Shown: positions 34,301 to 45,986, counted from the first letter of the stretch. The stretch: DNA of 64,000 nucleotides from Incurvaria masculella (GCA_946894095.1 OX335651.1:6656501-6720500), one strand, 5' to 3'. Translations and numbers: made by a program. The notes: generated by a model not told the origin, from the letters alone.

Positions 34301-35094
34301 ACAAATTATTTAAAAATATAAAAAACCCGACTGCGTAAAAAAATGTAACTTAAAATTGACTTAGTAAAGGAACTGAAAAGATAGAAACAAGTTGAAAAAT
34401 TAAATATTTGTTGTGTTTGAATGATCATGGTTGACAGTGTTTACAAACGCAGTCGGGGGCATCAAATAGCCCCAGTACGTTCCATAGTAAATGACTAGCG
34501 ATTTTATGGATTATTTCGGTGGAGCAAGAAAATACGTGGTGGGGGAAGTTCCAATATCCTATCTTTCATTTTTATGTCTAAAGTGAGGTTTTTTTTCTCG
34601 TTCTCGGTGTCACCAATCATCATGAAATTTACATAGGTACACTTTCAATGAATTTAATAACAAAAAAATATAAATCATAGTTAATGTATTTGGTGCACAA
34701 TATGAATTATATAATGATATATTATATATTTCCCAATACATTCCATTATTAATGACTAGCGATTTTCTTAGTGATATGGGTATAGCAAAAATATACTTAT
34801 TGAGACAAATTATAATCTTCTAACTGTCATATAATAAATACGAAAGTAAGTTTGTCAGTTTCGCGAACTCAACCGACCATCGTGAAATTTGCATAGGCAC
34901 ACCATTGAAAATATAAATCGTAGTTAATGTATCTTATGCCTCCGACTGCGTTTGTAAACACTGTCAACCATGATCATTCAAACACAACAAATATTTAATT
35001 TTTCAACTTGTTTCTATCTTTTCAGTTCCTTTACTAAGTCAATTTTAAATTACATTTTTTTACGCAGTCGGGTTTTTTATATTTTTAAATAATT
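34301..35094. repeat. Palindromic subelement with ~160-bp inverted arms
   Basis: 34301-34458 is mirrored by about 34938-35094, including CCCGACTGCG, 'gaaacaagttgaaaaattaa' and 'gatcatggttgacagtgt'. Between them are two related blocks sharing 'aatgactagcgattt'. It matches 48133-48955 in the right copy. Confidence 0.85.
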
Positions 35095-35191
35095 TGTTTT
35101 ATTTTAATTATTTTTAGTTTTCGTAGAGCATGCATTTATCATTTAAATATCTGCACGTTAATAAATTCCAACGAAAGTAAGGTTAGGTATT

Positions 35192-35570
35192 ATTATGGAA
35201 CCTGACATGGATGGCTAATGTAACACAACTACCGTCATGATATAAGCCTAATTCAACAAATTCCAGAAGGAATTAGGTGACAGGCCAGTACCTTCCTTTA
35301 CACACAATCACGGCTGCACACGGATACCATGGGTGGAAAATACATACAATGATCTATTGCCACTTTGTCCATAGTTTTTCCTAATGCGGTGATACCAACC
35401 CAGGCGGGATTAACCCTGTCACCTAGTAGGGTAAGGTGACCTACAGTTTTACATGGGTTCCGAACCATGAACAACTCGCAAGATAAAGTTGTGTATAACA
35501 GATGCGAGGATTTGAGCCCATAACCTCTTGCATGAAAGGCAATATTTTAGTCCCTACACTACGAGGTGTA
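35192..35570 (-). mobile_element. SINE inside the composite element, left copy
   Basis: 'ggaacctgacatggatggct' to the tRNA-like head 'tacacctcgtagtgtaggga' read on the minus strand near 35572-35553, with a B-box-like 'gggctcaaatcc'. The partner in the right copy is 47470-48037. Confidence 0.75.
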
Positions 35571-36020
35571 ACAAATAGAGTTTTTTGATTGATATTAAAA
35601 CAAAACTACATTTTCTAAAAAATTCTTCATGTTATCTTTAAGGCTTTAATGAAGTCATCAGTTCATAGAATGAGATTCCCTCATTCAACGAATTTTGATC
35701 ATATGCCGATATATACAAGGTTTTAGTGGAGGTATGGTCCAAACGTTAACGTATTCCTTGGCATATTTGAAACAAAAAGGATAAATATTTTATTTGTAGG
35801 TATTTAAAATGTATGGGGAAAATCTTTTTCAAGTCATACGACAAAATATCTTCTACCTTTTTAGCTCCAAATATGCCGAGGAATACGTGGTTAGCTTTTG
35901 GACCATATCTCCGTTAACACCCTATATATGGTTTTTTTAGAATCTCCCTCTCATCATCGTTGATTACAGTTACACTAAATTTATAAGCGAACAGTTCGAC
36001 ACTCAAATCCTGTGGTTATA

Positions 36021-37062
36021 TGCAAGGTCCGTCACTCGAAGTGTTACCAATTGAAAATGATGTTATTTAGTTAATTGAAGAACGGTTCGTTAAAAATTAT
36101 ATCACAATAAAACATTTAATTTTAAGACAATAATTGTTATTGTTCGATATAGCCTCCTTTGATCCATAGATAAGAGCTTTCTGAGACGATGCTGAGTATT
36201 GTTGGAACGGCCAGCGTTTTGTACTGCATTGTTTACACGTGCACATGGTATGAGCGCCTCATTTAACACCTTTTGCACACACTTGCTGGTTGACTTTGAC
36301 GCCCTTCTCGATAAACACGAGTGAATAGCGACCATTTGCGGTCACTGCAGCCGAGACCATAACAGAAGCGGGCGCTTGCTTACGAACGGGAACTCGATCG
36401 TCTAAATTCTCGTTTTTTGCCCTGTAGCCAAACACGAAAATGTTGTTTGTTTATATACTGTTAGACAGTAAACATTTTTTCATCAGAAAATACAATGTTT
36501 TCCAGATCGCCACGCAAGACTTTCATTGCTTGAGCTCTTTGTAGTCGAACTGCCTTCTGCGCTGAACTAAGATGCTGTAATTTTTGTATCTTGTTGGTAG
36601 GGCTTCAGTTGCATTTATTTTTATTTCAGTATGCGCCGATTACTTGAGTCGGGTATTGTCTGACTTTTCGCAAATTTTGCAGAACACTGGTGAGGATTTC
36701 CTTGAATTCGAGCCTTTACCTTTCTAACCATATCATGTGATACTGCTATTTTCGGATGACCGCCTCTATGCCGTTAAGTAATGCTAGGTTATAACGCTTA
36801 ATGGTTCGATGCACTAACATTTTGTTCACATGTAAATGTCGGAGCTCCCGAACGATGAGTGGTTGTGATTTTCTGGTCAAATACAAAACGATCACAATGT
36901 TAGGTTTAATATCCATTGCGAAAATTTATTATACAATTCAAATTAGTTCCCGCTCTTTTTGCCCACTTAAAAACAATGAAACAGATTGACGTTTCACCAA
37001 AATTTGGCGCACTGTCATTATTATTTTGAAAATAGAAGTAACAGTTCAAGTGACGGACCCAG
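36021..37062 (-). mobile_element. Tc1-like element inside the left composite copy
   Basis: Inverted ends AAGGTCCGTCACTCGAAG (36025) and CAAGTGACGGACCC (about 37047-37060), flanked by TA-containing sequence. Transposase on the minus strand. Confidence 0.7.
36102..36916 (-). pseudogene. Tc1-like transposase, decayed (left copy)
   Basis: The minus-strand start codon at 36916 corresponds to that of the right copy at 46112. The C-terminal part remains open: VAIHSCLSRRASKSTSKCVQ overlaps another frame, then KVLNEALIPCARVNNAVQ and a tail to 36102. The right copy shows the N-terminal helix-turn-helix better. Frameshifts and stops break the catalytic region. Confidence 0.65.
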
Positions 37063-38448
37063 TAGTAATCGCTTTGATCACAGGATTTCATCCATTTATA
37101 AACTAACTGCTAGTTAAAATTCAATAATCTCCATAATAACCATGATTGTAATATTTATATCCACTACTTCATAAGACTGGAAGTTGTCTCTTGACTGACA
37201 GCTTTGAATGTGAGTCAAAAGCATTGCTAAAGCCATTTTTATTTAATTATTGAGCTAGTTAAGTTCCAGTTTCACAGTTTAGAACTTTAACTGGATGCGG
37301 CGAAAGAGACCTGGATTCATCGTTTGCAAATATATGTGGGCCCGAGGTCCACAATCGCCCGATCGAATGTGTTACCTTGGAGCTTATAAACTGTTACATC
37401 CCAACTGAGCGTTTATTGCTTTTCTTGCCTCCAAAGCCCATCAAAATATAACGTTCATGATTTAATCCGTACATGAACTCCTGGTTTATTATTTTGAATA
37501 ATATAACGTGTTAATACTATGTGATATATGATGATAAACCCAACTTTGGCAAAGCCGTGCTTTTCCTTCCCACTGCTCCCAAGGACGCACGGTTAAAGAT
37601 CAGCGATATTATGATGGCGATCATATTTTATGTACCCTATTTAACATAGGTCCTCATCAGGGGGCTGACGACATCTTCATGGAAAGTTTTCCTATCTTTG
37701 GTAAAGCTTTTAGATATTATCAGATTGATACCGATTTTGGGCACCACAGTATCTCGGCACTGTAGGGTCGCCCTCTTGTGGAACAAGCGGACCTTCCCCA
37801 GCGTGACACCCATTGACAACGGAAGTATGGATTTATGAGCTGTGCAGGTGCAGAATTCTGATAGTAAAGCAATGATGGTGATATCGGTCTATGCGGCGAC
37901 CGAGAATGTCGAAAATCTATCTGACTATCGCCCGGATCCACGACTTCCAGTTACAGTCATCCCAAAGTTATCTTTCGGTTACACCATATAAATATGCAAT
38001 GTAACCGAAACAACATTCCATATAGCTGGAGGTAGTGAAAAGAGGAGTATATGACCTAAGTTGGTGTGACCAGCACGCTTGCGTAAACAAAAATCATTTG
38101 AATAAATTTTTAACATTGAATATTTTGATGTTTTTGGAATTTCTTATTCCAAATTACATTTAAACATATAAGTTGCATACCTTTTTGTACACTATTTAAA
38201 AAACCCTTTAGTTTGATACCCCACTCGATAGGTTTCAAGAAAAAATATATTTGAAAACACATAATTTGGCGCCAAAAATCAGCCATGTTTTTTTTTTATG
38301 ATTTTGATATAGCCAGTGTCACTTTCATAATTAAGACGAATGTAACGATACCTCTCAAGCTAAAATCCATCAAGCCGTTTAGGCTGCAGGGGGCGACAAA
38401 GAAATATACATACATACATACACTCGAAAAACATAACCCTCCTTCTTT
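37063..38448. other. Unidentified interior of the composite element
   Basis: Collinear in reverse with 44580-45986. A 73-codon minus-strand frame (37941-37720) is kept in both copies but I recognise nothing in it. Confidence 0.4.
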
Positions 38449-38754
38449 CGCAGTCGGGTAAAAAGTTGATTTTTCTCATTAGAAATCTGAAAGTAATTCG
38501 ACTTCTAGATATAGCATAAACAAAACATTCCATTTGCTATTAGATTTCTACATTTAGTCAAAAAAGTTCGGAAATGGACACCGTTTCCGCAATGTATTTT
38601 GTATAGAAAAAGGTAACATACATTAACGAAAATAAGTTGATTAATAGACAAGGAATCATATATTGTAAGAATGACACTTATAATCGTCAGACTTAGTTAG
38701 TTAACTTGGGGTGCCTCGTCTAACTTTGCGATTTGGCTAGTACCAGGGCCTTAA

Positions 38755-39380
38755 ACGATTTGCGACCATTTTAATTGCATAACAGCAAAATAGAATTCAT
38801 GAAACGACCAAAATCAACCAGTCCACTAATTGTCTCGAGATTTCATTGTGTCTGTACTGCGAGCAGTCTTGCAGCAATAAAACAACAATTTCGGAGACGA
38901 TAAAGCGCTTTAACGGCTCCAGAAACCATAAAAACCCAGTAAAGGGCACCCTTTGCGCATAGTTTTAATAGGTCGGTCGCTCCTGGAGCAGATGCTTAGC
39001 GTAATTAAGGAAGCCCAATTTTTACAACTTTGTGATTTATTTATCGAATTCATTTCGCTCTCACCCTTCTACGGTCATAATTACAGAGAGTTGAGGTAAT
39101 TGGCCTCGATTCTTTTTTCAATTTGTGAAATAAGAATTACTGGTTATGGAAGAAGAATTGTTTAAATGAAATGTACATTTATTGACTTCTAACTCTAAGA
39201 TTGGTTGGTTACGGATCACCTTTATTTAAACATGTAAGGCTTTTCTAATAGCTTCTTCGTGGCAAATAAGAAGTAAAATGTCTACACACATTAAAATACG
39301 AATTGTTTTTTGTATTATCCACTGCGCTCGGAATTGTCATATTTTATTATTTGTAGTGCAATTGCATTCGTAATTCTATT
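38755..39380. other. No gene recognised
   Basis: Unassigned intron sequence up to the LINE fragment. Confidence 0.35.
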
Positions 39381-39386
39381 CTTATA

Positions 39387-39940
39387 TTGTTTGTCGACCC
39401 TTCCAATACCAGAGCTCATAGATCGAATCCTTGCCCCGTTCATGCATGCATTCAATGGTTTGGAACCGTGCATCTCTCTCTGTGTTCTATCGTCTTCACC
39501 GTGGAGAATGCTCATCGGAGCTGCATAACGCTGTCCCTCCGTCCCCTTTCTACCATCGCACAACGCGGAACAGGCAGAAAATTCACTCTTTCACTGTCGA
39601 CATTCCAAAAATCAGAACCAACCGATCCTCTAGGTCCTTTATCTATAGGTTCGGTAAACTATGGAATGCACTCCCTGTCGAGTTATTTCCTCCAAACTAC
39701 AACCTGGGATCCTTCAAGCATGGTGTGAAGAAGTACCTGGCCGGCCGGCATGGTTTTCGCAGCACCCTCAAAAGTTCGAAAGCTCATGGGCGTCGTCGGG
39801 CAACTTAAGAGGTCCTGACGTACGCTATATGCCACGATTTACATTAAATAACCTACCGTGGTATATGCCCAAACCCCCACCCCCCTTTCTCCTTTTTCAC
39901 GTAGTAATTTAAATACTATAAAATATTGATTTATTTAGAA
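39387..39940 (+). pseudogene. Non-LTR retrotransposon (Jockey-like), C-terminal end
   Basis: Frame 39431-39808 encodes PPSPFYHRTTRNRQKIHSFT, then FIYRFGKLWNALPVELFPP and YNLGSFKHGVKKYL, the standard C-terminal end of many LINE reverse transcriptases. The palm is missing (5' truncation). A short AT-rich 3' part ends near 39945 with 'aaataaatggctgtttttc'. Smaller relatives lie at 28325-28490 and 5806-5870. Confidence 0.8.
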
Positions 39941-39950
39941 ATAAATGGCT

Positions 39951-41310
39951 GTTTTTCGTCTATTTCATCAATTTGTGAACGGTACAAGGAAGTGAATTGG
40001 CAGAAAAATAAGCTCACATGTAAGCAAAAATAAGCTTAGCATTTGTTAATATTATATCCCCCGTCCTCCTAAATCGGTCGCGTACTAATGGTACGAATTC
40101 TGAATTATTTTGAGCAAATGGATAATATATTTCCTTGAGTTATCTCTTACGGATAAACCTATCGGTTCGATGATAAAAATAATATCAAAAATAAAATATC
40201 ATTAATCCTGTAACGTTTTTCCTGTCCTATTTATAATTAAAAATTAAATAGTTAATATTAATTAATCAATTATTGTAATATTATGTGTAAAAACATATAT
40301 ATGTTTTTATTTAAGTTTTCCTGTCTTCTGTTTACAGTCTTCGCATGAAAAATGTAAAAAACGTCAACAACAATACCATATAAATATACAAAATACCATA
40401 TGTCAGAATATTCCTAACCTAACATTTCTACTCTCTCACCCTTAAACAAACTCTCTAACCTCTTTTTTAAAAAGAATGAGTGGTTCATCTTAGATGCTAA
40501 TCGTGTTAGTTTCCATTTCGTTAATGAAGTCATACAAAAGACGTGAAAAATCATTCGCTTCCCAATTTATATGTTATGGAAGTATGTAAATCGTGTTATA
40601 TATAGCTGTTAAGTTTTCTGCTTATTATAAACAATATTTCAAACTCAAATACATCACACAAAATGGTATGTTAATACATGTACGTATACATCTTCTAAAA
40701 CACAAAAAAATAAACCATAATGACATTTGAAGGTTAGTAACTTATATGCAAACATTTAATGCAAACCTGATCTGCGTACTTACGCAAGTAGAGTAAAGAG
40801 TAAGAGTTGAATCAATTTATTTACAAGACTACACATTTTTGAGATACAAGCCATGGTGTAAAAAAAGACAATTAAAATGTGATTTGTATAAAGGCCATGG
40901 CTCAGCAAAATCCGGGATGGATATAATTCCACCAGTCGCTGGTTTTCCGCCGCCACCACCTAGTTGCATTATTTTAAACACTTTTTAAACAAGTTCAACT
41001 TATCACATTTTATATATAACACCTTATATTCGAAAGAAAAAATTAATTAAGAAGCAAACAGCAGGAACAGGTAAGTAGGCCTATTCTTGGATTTCCGTGA
41101 TCAGAAATCAGGAATATTTTAGTCGAGAATACCGCTTTAATACTCGTACCGCTTTAATAGGTTGTCAAAGTTATCTTTCCGTCGAGAAAACCGCTATGAA
41201 AGTGGTTTTCTCAACCGGAATATTCCTGATTTTTGTGCACGAAATTCCAAGAACAACCATTTCTGTCATCTATAATAGGTTCTACAATAGGTATAATAGT
41301 AAATTCTCCC
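39951..41310. other. No gene recognised
   Basis: AT-rich; an imperfect inverted repeat at 41105-41235 ('atcaggaatattttagtcga' against 'caaccggaatattcctgatt'). Confidence 0.4.
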
Positions 41311-41311
41311 A

Positions 41312-41857
41312 GGGTCCTGATATTCCGGGAGGTCACGACATTTTTGGTCACGATAAGGTAAATGGCTGAATCTGGGTTCACAGGTTAGAGACCAACCCTC
41401 TGATGCTAAATATGTCAGTCTGCCTGCGCCAAGTGGTTGCGTTATCTACATTGGCTACACAAAATATATGTTGGTATATACATACTAATTAATATACTGA
41501 TTATCTGGACCTATCGAAATCTGTTAATTATGCAACAATAACTATGCATAAATATGCATTCGGTTTTTTAATCCAATACTTAAATTTAACTGAAGTTTTA
41601 TCTGTAACATAAATCGCCTATAACTACGAAATGCTACCAAAGATTTCATGCTTCGTTATTTTCAGCTATTTACCTAATCACGTATATTTTTTGTCACGAT
41701 AACTATTTTTAAAGCGCCTTATCTAAGAAACGCAACCACTTAACTCAGGCAGACCGACACATTTAGCATCAGAGGGTTGGTCTCTATCATGTGAACCCTT
41801 TTTCAGCCATTTACGTTATCGTTACCATTTTTGTCGTAACCTCCTAGACTATGACCT
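41312..41857. mobile_element. MITE with ~140-bp inverted arms
   Basis: 41312-41460 is mirrored by 41715-41857, including 'gtaaatggctgaa', 'gagaccaaccctctgatgct' and 'aagtggttgcgt'. It lies just downstream of the GTGAGT donor of exon 1, inside intron 1. Confidence 0.65.
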
Positions 41858-41901
41858 AAATAGCTATATTGAAACCATATAATATAAAGTTGTAAACTCA
41901 C

Positions 41902-41974
41902 TGGCACCGAACGCCCCCCGACTCAGCAGGAGGCACAGAACAATTGTGCCGCCACTCATCACTGACGGTGGCAT
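41902..41974 (-). CDS. DIP-like adhesion gene, exon 1: signal peptide
   Basis: On the minus strand an ATG at 41974-41972 opens 24 codons plus one base, then meets a strong 5' splice site (A|GTGAGT, GT at 41901-41900). The peptide has a polar start, a hydrophobic core (TIVLCLLL) and small residues near GAFGA, so it reads as a secretory signal peptide. The exon ends in phase 1. It joins in frame to the 54-nt exon at 17101-17048, the split codon giving Ser. A second in-frame ATG (41959) begins MSGG and may be the real start. The frame is also open upstream to 42088, so the start is not fixed. The role (sending the protein to the cell surface) is inferred from the downstream Ig exon. Intron 1 would be about 24.8 kb. 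What would change this call is a transcript with a different first exon. Confidence 0.62.
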
Positions 41975-42545
41975 GGCAACTTTGCCAGCGGCTCCGCAGC
42001 TCTGAGCACTCGCAAACTTTTTACAATTCACTAACTTTTTGCGTACTTTTCTGGAGTATATTGCACACATCGAAGCACTGGCAGACACTTGATATTGCGA
42101 CCCTTACGTCTTGGGGTGGTTTCCTTCAGTATTTCTTATTTTGAGTTTAATCTAATAACCAACGATCACTTCTCTGAATTTTTGTCTTTTGCTATAGTTA
42201 CTGTCTTAGTACAATGATTAAAACTGCATTAATTACGAGATGTGTAGAAGTTAGTATATTGCCACACATCATTTTAATTAATTACTTTAAATAAAATTAA
42301 CATTATTGGATTTAAATGTATTCGTCCCATGATGTCAATTATAATACTGTATTGCCACATTTAATCGCTTCGACACTGTTTTTGTCGTAACCACGTATTT
42401 TTGTCAGCAATTGTGGCGCCAAGCACGAGACTGTACGCCTCGTGAAGCTCACACGTCCAACTGGCTTTTCCAGGCTGTGCTCCGGAAAACTTTTGCGTCC
42501 GCCGACGCATGCGCGCCTCGCACCACAAGCTTGAGACCAAATTCG
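41975..42545 (-). promoter_or_regulatory. Possible 5' UTR / promoter region of the DIP-like gene
   Basis: Upstream (on the minus strand) of the signal-peptide ATG there is no recognisable transposon for about 550 bases, and two stretches (41895-42010 and 42410-42545) are much richer in G+C than their surroundings. This is what a 5' UTR or promoter would look like, but no TATA box or initiator was identified with confidence. Short in-frame ATGs lie in the first 115 bases. Confidence 0.25.
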
Positions 42546-43065
42546 CACTTGGAGGAAAATAATGTATTCTGGAAACTCGTTTTTGCTTCTTCATTACGAA
42601 TCACGGGTTTCCTTTGCTCAAGGCATTTCTAAAAAGTACTCACCCATAAATTCTCGTTTTTTTATTTTGTTAAATTACATGGTTTGTTAGTTAACAAAAT
42701 GTTTTTTTTTTCATTTTAGGCTCAGCTTGGCATAAATTCTGTTTGAAAACAGTCTTCAAATTTCAAAATTTCAAAGAGAGTTCTGTCATTTAATGAACAC
42801 ATGAACACATACATGAACACATTATATTAACTTAGTATTTAAATGCTTCATAGTGAGTTATTGAAAAAAAAAACGAATCATAATAATAAAGGGCAAACTA
42901 GAACAAAAAACTGCCATGTTTGAGTAGTCTCTCATTAACTTAACAGTCCGAAAAAAATGAATGATACATACACCTAAAAATACTTATAATTCCCGTGGTA
43001 TGTATATCATAGCTAAAATAAATTAATTTAAATTGATACAAATAAGTATCCATAACAAAAATAGT
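42546..43065. other. No gene recognised
   Basis: AT-rich flank; short repeats of 'atgaacacat' at 42793-42820. Confidence 0.35.
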
Positions 43066-43068
43066 TAC

Positions 43069-43147
43069 TTGCCATGTGGTGTGTTAGGCTAATATTTGAC
43101 GGTCAGTTCGGTTTTAGCCATCCATGTCCAGTAACATAAAAAAAACA
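43069..43147 (+). mobile_element. SINE, last 80 bases
   Basis: 'catgtggtgtgttaggctaa' to 'catccatgtccagtaacat' and an A-tail. Confidence 0.65.
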
Positions 43148-43570
43148 CAATACTTTTAATCACATGTATGTATTTTAGCTGGTGGTCAGAATCTCATACA
43201 GGAATGATTTTTAAATAATTGTTAATATAGACGCATCCTCTTGGGTGGCTCTTGGTAACATTTTATTATACATGTAGTAATATTGTTAAGGGAAATTATT
43301 TTACGTTGAGAGCGAAAAATATATAAAATATCGTGGGGAATACATTGAAAAAGCAATGAAATATACAAAATTCAACAATGAGAAAAAAAAATTTAGGTAT
43401 TGTTTCTTGCAACTATCGTTGCTTGTAGCGAGCATCGTTTCATCTATTAGAAATATTCAGTTCGGTATTCCGAGCAGCAAGTCAAGTAACCGTCAACTAC
43501 AACAAGTAGTTCGCAGGGCAATCGAACCTCTCTTATAACCATGTTCCCAGCCAGAATATCCATTTATTTC

Positions 43571-43755
43571 TCGGTAACCTATGATATGCAGGAATTGATT
43601 AACTGTTTCTCCGTAACCTATAACATGTAGAAATTGAATAACTGTTTCTCCGTAACCTACTTTTTCTCGGTATCCTATAATATGTAGAAATTGATTCACT
43701 GTTTCTCGGTAACCTATTTTATGTATGTATTGATAAACTATTTCTAGTTAACCTA
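43571..43755. repeat. 39-bp minisatellite, about 4.5 units
   Basis: Units begin at 43571, 43612, 43651 (shortened), 43669 and 43708 with the core 'gtaacctataatatgtagaa' and 'ttgattaactgtttct'. The period is 13 codons and the minus strand stays open (QFLHIIGYRE repeated), but no protein family is recognised. Confidence 0.8.
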
Positions 43756-43759
43756 TAAT

Positions 43760-44560
43760 AGGTAGTGTATAATTTTTTCGGACAGTTTGACCCATTCCTT
43801 CCAGGGCCTTTTAAACCCTTCCATCGAATGATTGATGAGCATGGGTGGTATCCCAGTTTAAACTTATATTATCAAACTTATATAGCATTTTATTTACTAT
43901 ATGTCAGGATAACAGTATTGGCAATATGTAAAGTTATGGCGTACTTTGGAATAAAATAGCCACATAGCCAGGTATTTACACAAAAAATGCTGAATCGAGC
44001 AAGGCGTTCTGATTTATCTTCCTCCATCCGATGCAGGTGGTGCTCGTTACGTCTCGGCGTCTTGCCTTACCTGACTAGACGCAAATAGCACCCAACATTA
44101 CTCACCCGAGATGCTACAACGAAGAAAAATGCTAATGCACCCGTGGCCAGGAACCTTCCACTCTCCGCTCTCTTGTGAGTAAACGGTGTCCCATTATGTA
44201 TTTGTGCACTCATCATCTAGAGACGATTTTATATTTCAGAACGGGTATGTACTTACAAATTATTTGAATACTGATACGAAATTATATTAGATTATCTTTT
44301 AAATAACATAAAGGTACACTGATGAGAGCCCAAAAAGTTAACATTTCTTAAATAAAAAAAATATCTAGATAATTTGTAGATAATTTGTTACGCATGTGTG
44401 CTGTTAGTTATCTTACGGAGAATTGAAGAAAATGAATATCTTAAATAAATATCGCGAAAAAAAAACTATCGATGTAAAATACGATGGAAGTAGCGTGATT
44501 GGCAATGAACTTTCGGTTGTATACATCCTGTTTGCATAAAATAATAAATAAATGGCATAC
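43760..44560. other. No gene recognised
   Basis: AT-rich flank before the right composite copy. Confidence 0.35.
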
Positions 44561-44603
44561 TATTTATTACCCGACTGCGGAAGAAGGAGGGTTATGTTTT
44601 TCG

Positions 44604-44662
44604 AGTGTATGTATGTATGTATATATGTATGTACGTATTTATGTATGTATGTATGTATGTAT
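44604..44662 (+). repeat. TATG microsatellite
   Basis: GTAT/TATG run with a few interruptions; the left copy has only about four units at 38409-38424. Confidence 0.9.
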
Positions 44663-44669
44663 ATTTCTT

Positions 44670-45985
44670 TGGCACGCCCTGAAGCCTAAACGGCTTGATG
44701 GATTTTAGCTTGAGAGGTGTCGTTAGATTCGTCTTAAATGTGAGAGTGACACTGGGTATATCAAAAAAAAAAAAAATCATAGCCGATTTTTGGCGCCAAA
44801 TTATGTGTTTTCAAATATATTTTTTCTTGAAACCTATCGAGTGGGGTATTAAACTAAAGGGTTTTCTAAATAGTTTACAAAAAGGTATACAACTTATATG
44901 TTTAAATGTAATTTGGAATGAGTAATTCCAAAAAAACATCAAAATATTCAAAGTTAAAAATGAATTCAAATGATTTTTGTTTGCGCAAGCGCGCTTGTCA
45001 CACCAAGTGAGGTAATATACTCCTCTTTTCACTACCTCCAGCTATATGGAATGTAGTTTCGGTTACATTGCATATTTATATGGTGTTACCGAAAGATAAC
45101 TTTGGGATGTCTGTAACTGGAAGTGGTGGATCCGGGCGATAGTCAGATAGATTTTCGAAATTCTCGGACGCCGCATAGACCGACATCACCGTCATTGCAT
45201 TACTATCAGCATTCTGCACCTGCACAGCTCATAAATCCATACTTCTGTTGTCAATGGGTGTCACGCTGGGGAAGGTCCGCTTGTTCCACAAGAGGGCGAC
45301 CCTACAGTGCCGAGATACTGTGGTGCCCAAAATCTGTATCAATCTGATAATATCTAAAAGCTTTACTAAAGATAAGAAAAAACTTTCCACGAAGATGTCG
45401 TCAGCCCCCTGATGAGGACTTCTGTTACATAAGATATTATCGTCATCATAATATCGCTGATGTTTAACCGTGCGTCCTTGGGAGCAGTGGGAAGGAAAAG
45501 CACGGCCATGCCAATGTTGGGTTTATCATCATATATCACATATTATTAACACGTTATATTATTCAAAATAATAAACCAGGAGTTTGTGTACGGATTAAAT
45601 CATGAACGTTATATTTTCATGGGCTTTGGAGGCAAGAAAAACAATAAACGCTCAGTTGGGATGTAACAGTTCATAAGATCCAAGATAACACATTCGATCG
45701 GGCGATTGTGAACCTCGGGCCCACATATATTTGCAAACGATTAATCCAGGTCTCTTTCGCCGCATCCAGTTAAAGTTCTGATCTGTGAACCTGGAACTTA
45801 ACTAGCACAATTATTAAATGACAATGGCTATAACAATGCTTTTGAGTCATATTCAAAGCTGTCAGTCAAGAGACAACTTCCAGTCTAATGAAGTAGTGGA
45901 TATAAATATTATAATCATGGTTATTATGGAGTTTATTGAATTTTAACTAGCAGTTAGTTTAAACGTGGATGATATCCTGTGATCA
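44670..45985. other. Unidentified interior of the right composite copy
   Basis: Matches 37063-38400 in reverse. The 74-codon plus-strand frame (45123-45347) parallels the left copy's frame; no function recognised. Confidence 0.4.
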
Positions 45986-45986
45986 A

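Larger units (their letters stand above)
34301..38459 (+). mobile_element. Composite transposable element, left copy (about 4.2 kb)
   Basis: Bounded by ACCCGACTGCG (34325-34335, with a short AT-rich outer flank from 34301) and CGCAGTCGGGT (38449-38459). Layout: a palindromic subelement (34301-35094), a SINE (35192-35570), unknown sequence, a Tc1-like pseudogene (36021-37062), more unknown sequence, and a terminal block with an ATAC run. The whole series recurs in reverse at 44569-48960. No complete gene for its own movement is visible. The superfamily is not recognised. Confidence 0.8.
34205..38750. mobile_element. TTAA-flanked MITE, family 3, split by the composite element
   Basis: TTAA at 34201-34204 and 38751-38754. 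Left part 34205-34296 and right part 38462-38750 match the two ends of the uninterrupted copy at 58635-59135. About 105 bases of its middle are missing here. Confidence 0.8.
17102..41901 (-). other. Intron 1 of the DIP-like gene (about 24.8 kb)
   Basis: Bounded by the GTGAGT donor at 41901 and the CAG acceptor at 17102. It contains the 335-bp array, the mariner/P nest and the left copy of the 4.2-kb composite element. Confidence 0.5.

Noticed and set aside
36801..36989. Plus-strand open frame in the Tc1-like element
   Set aside because: It is the complement of the transposase N-terminus, which reads on the minus strand.
42339..42632. Open frames on both strands in the GC-rich patch
   Set aside because: Mutual shadows of a GC-rich stretch; more likely 5' flank or UTR.
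45123..45347. 74-codon frame shared by both composite copies (also 37720-37941)
   Set aside because: Two recent copies keeping a short frame is weak evidence; no motif recognised and no clear selection on codons visible.
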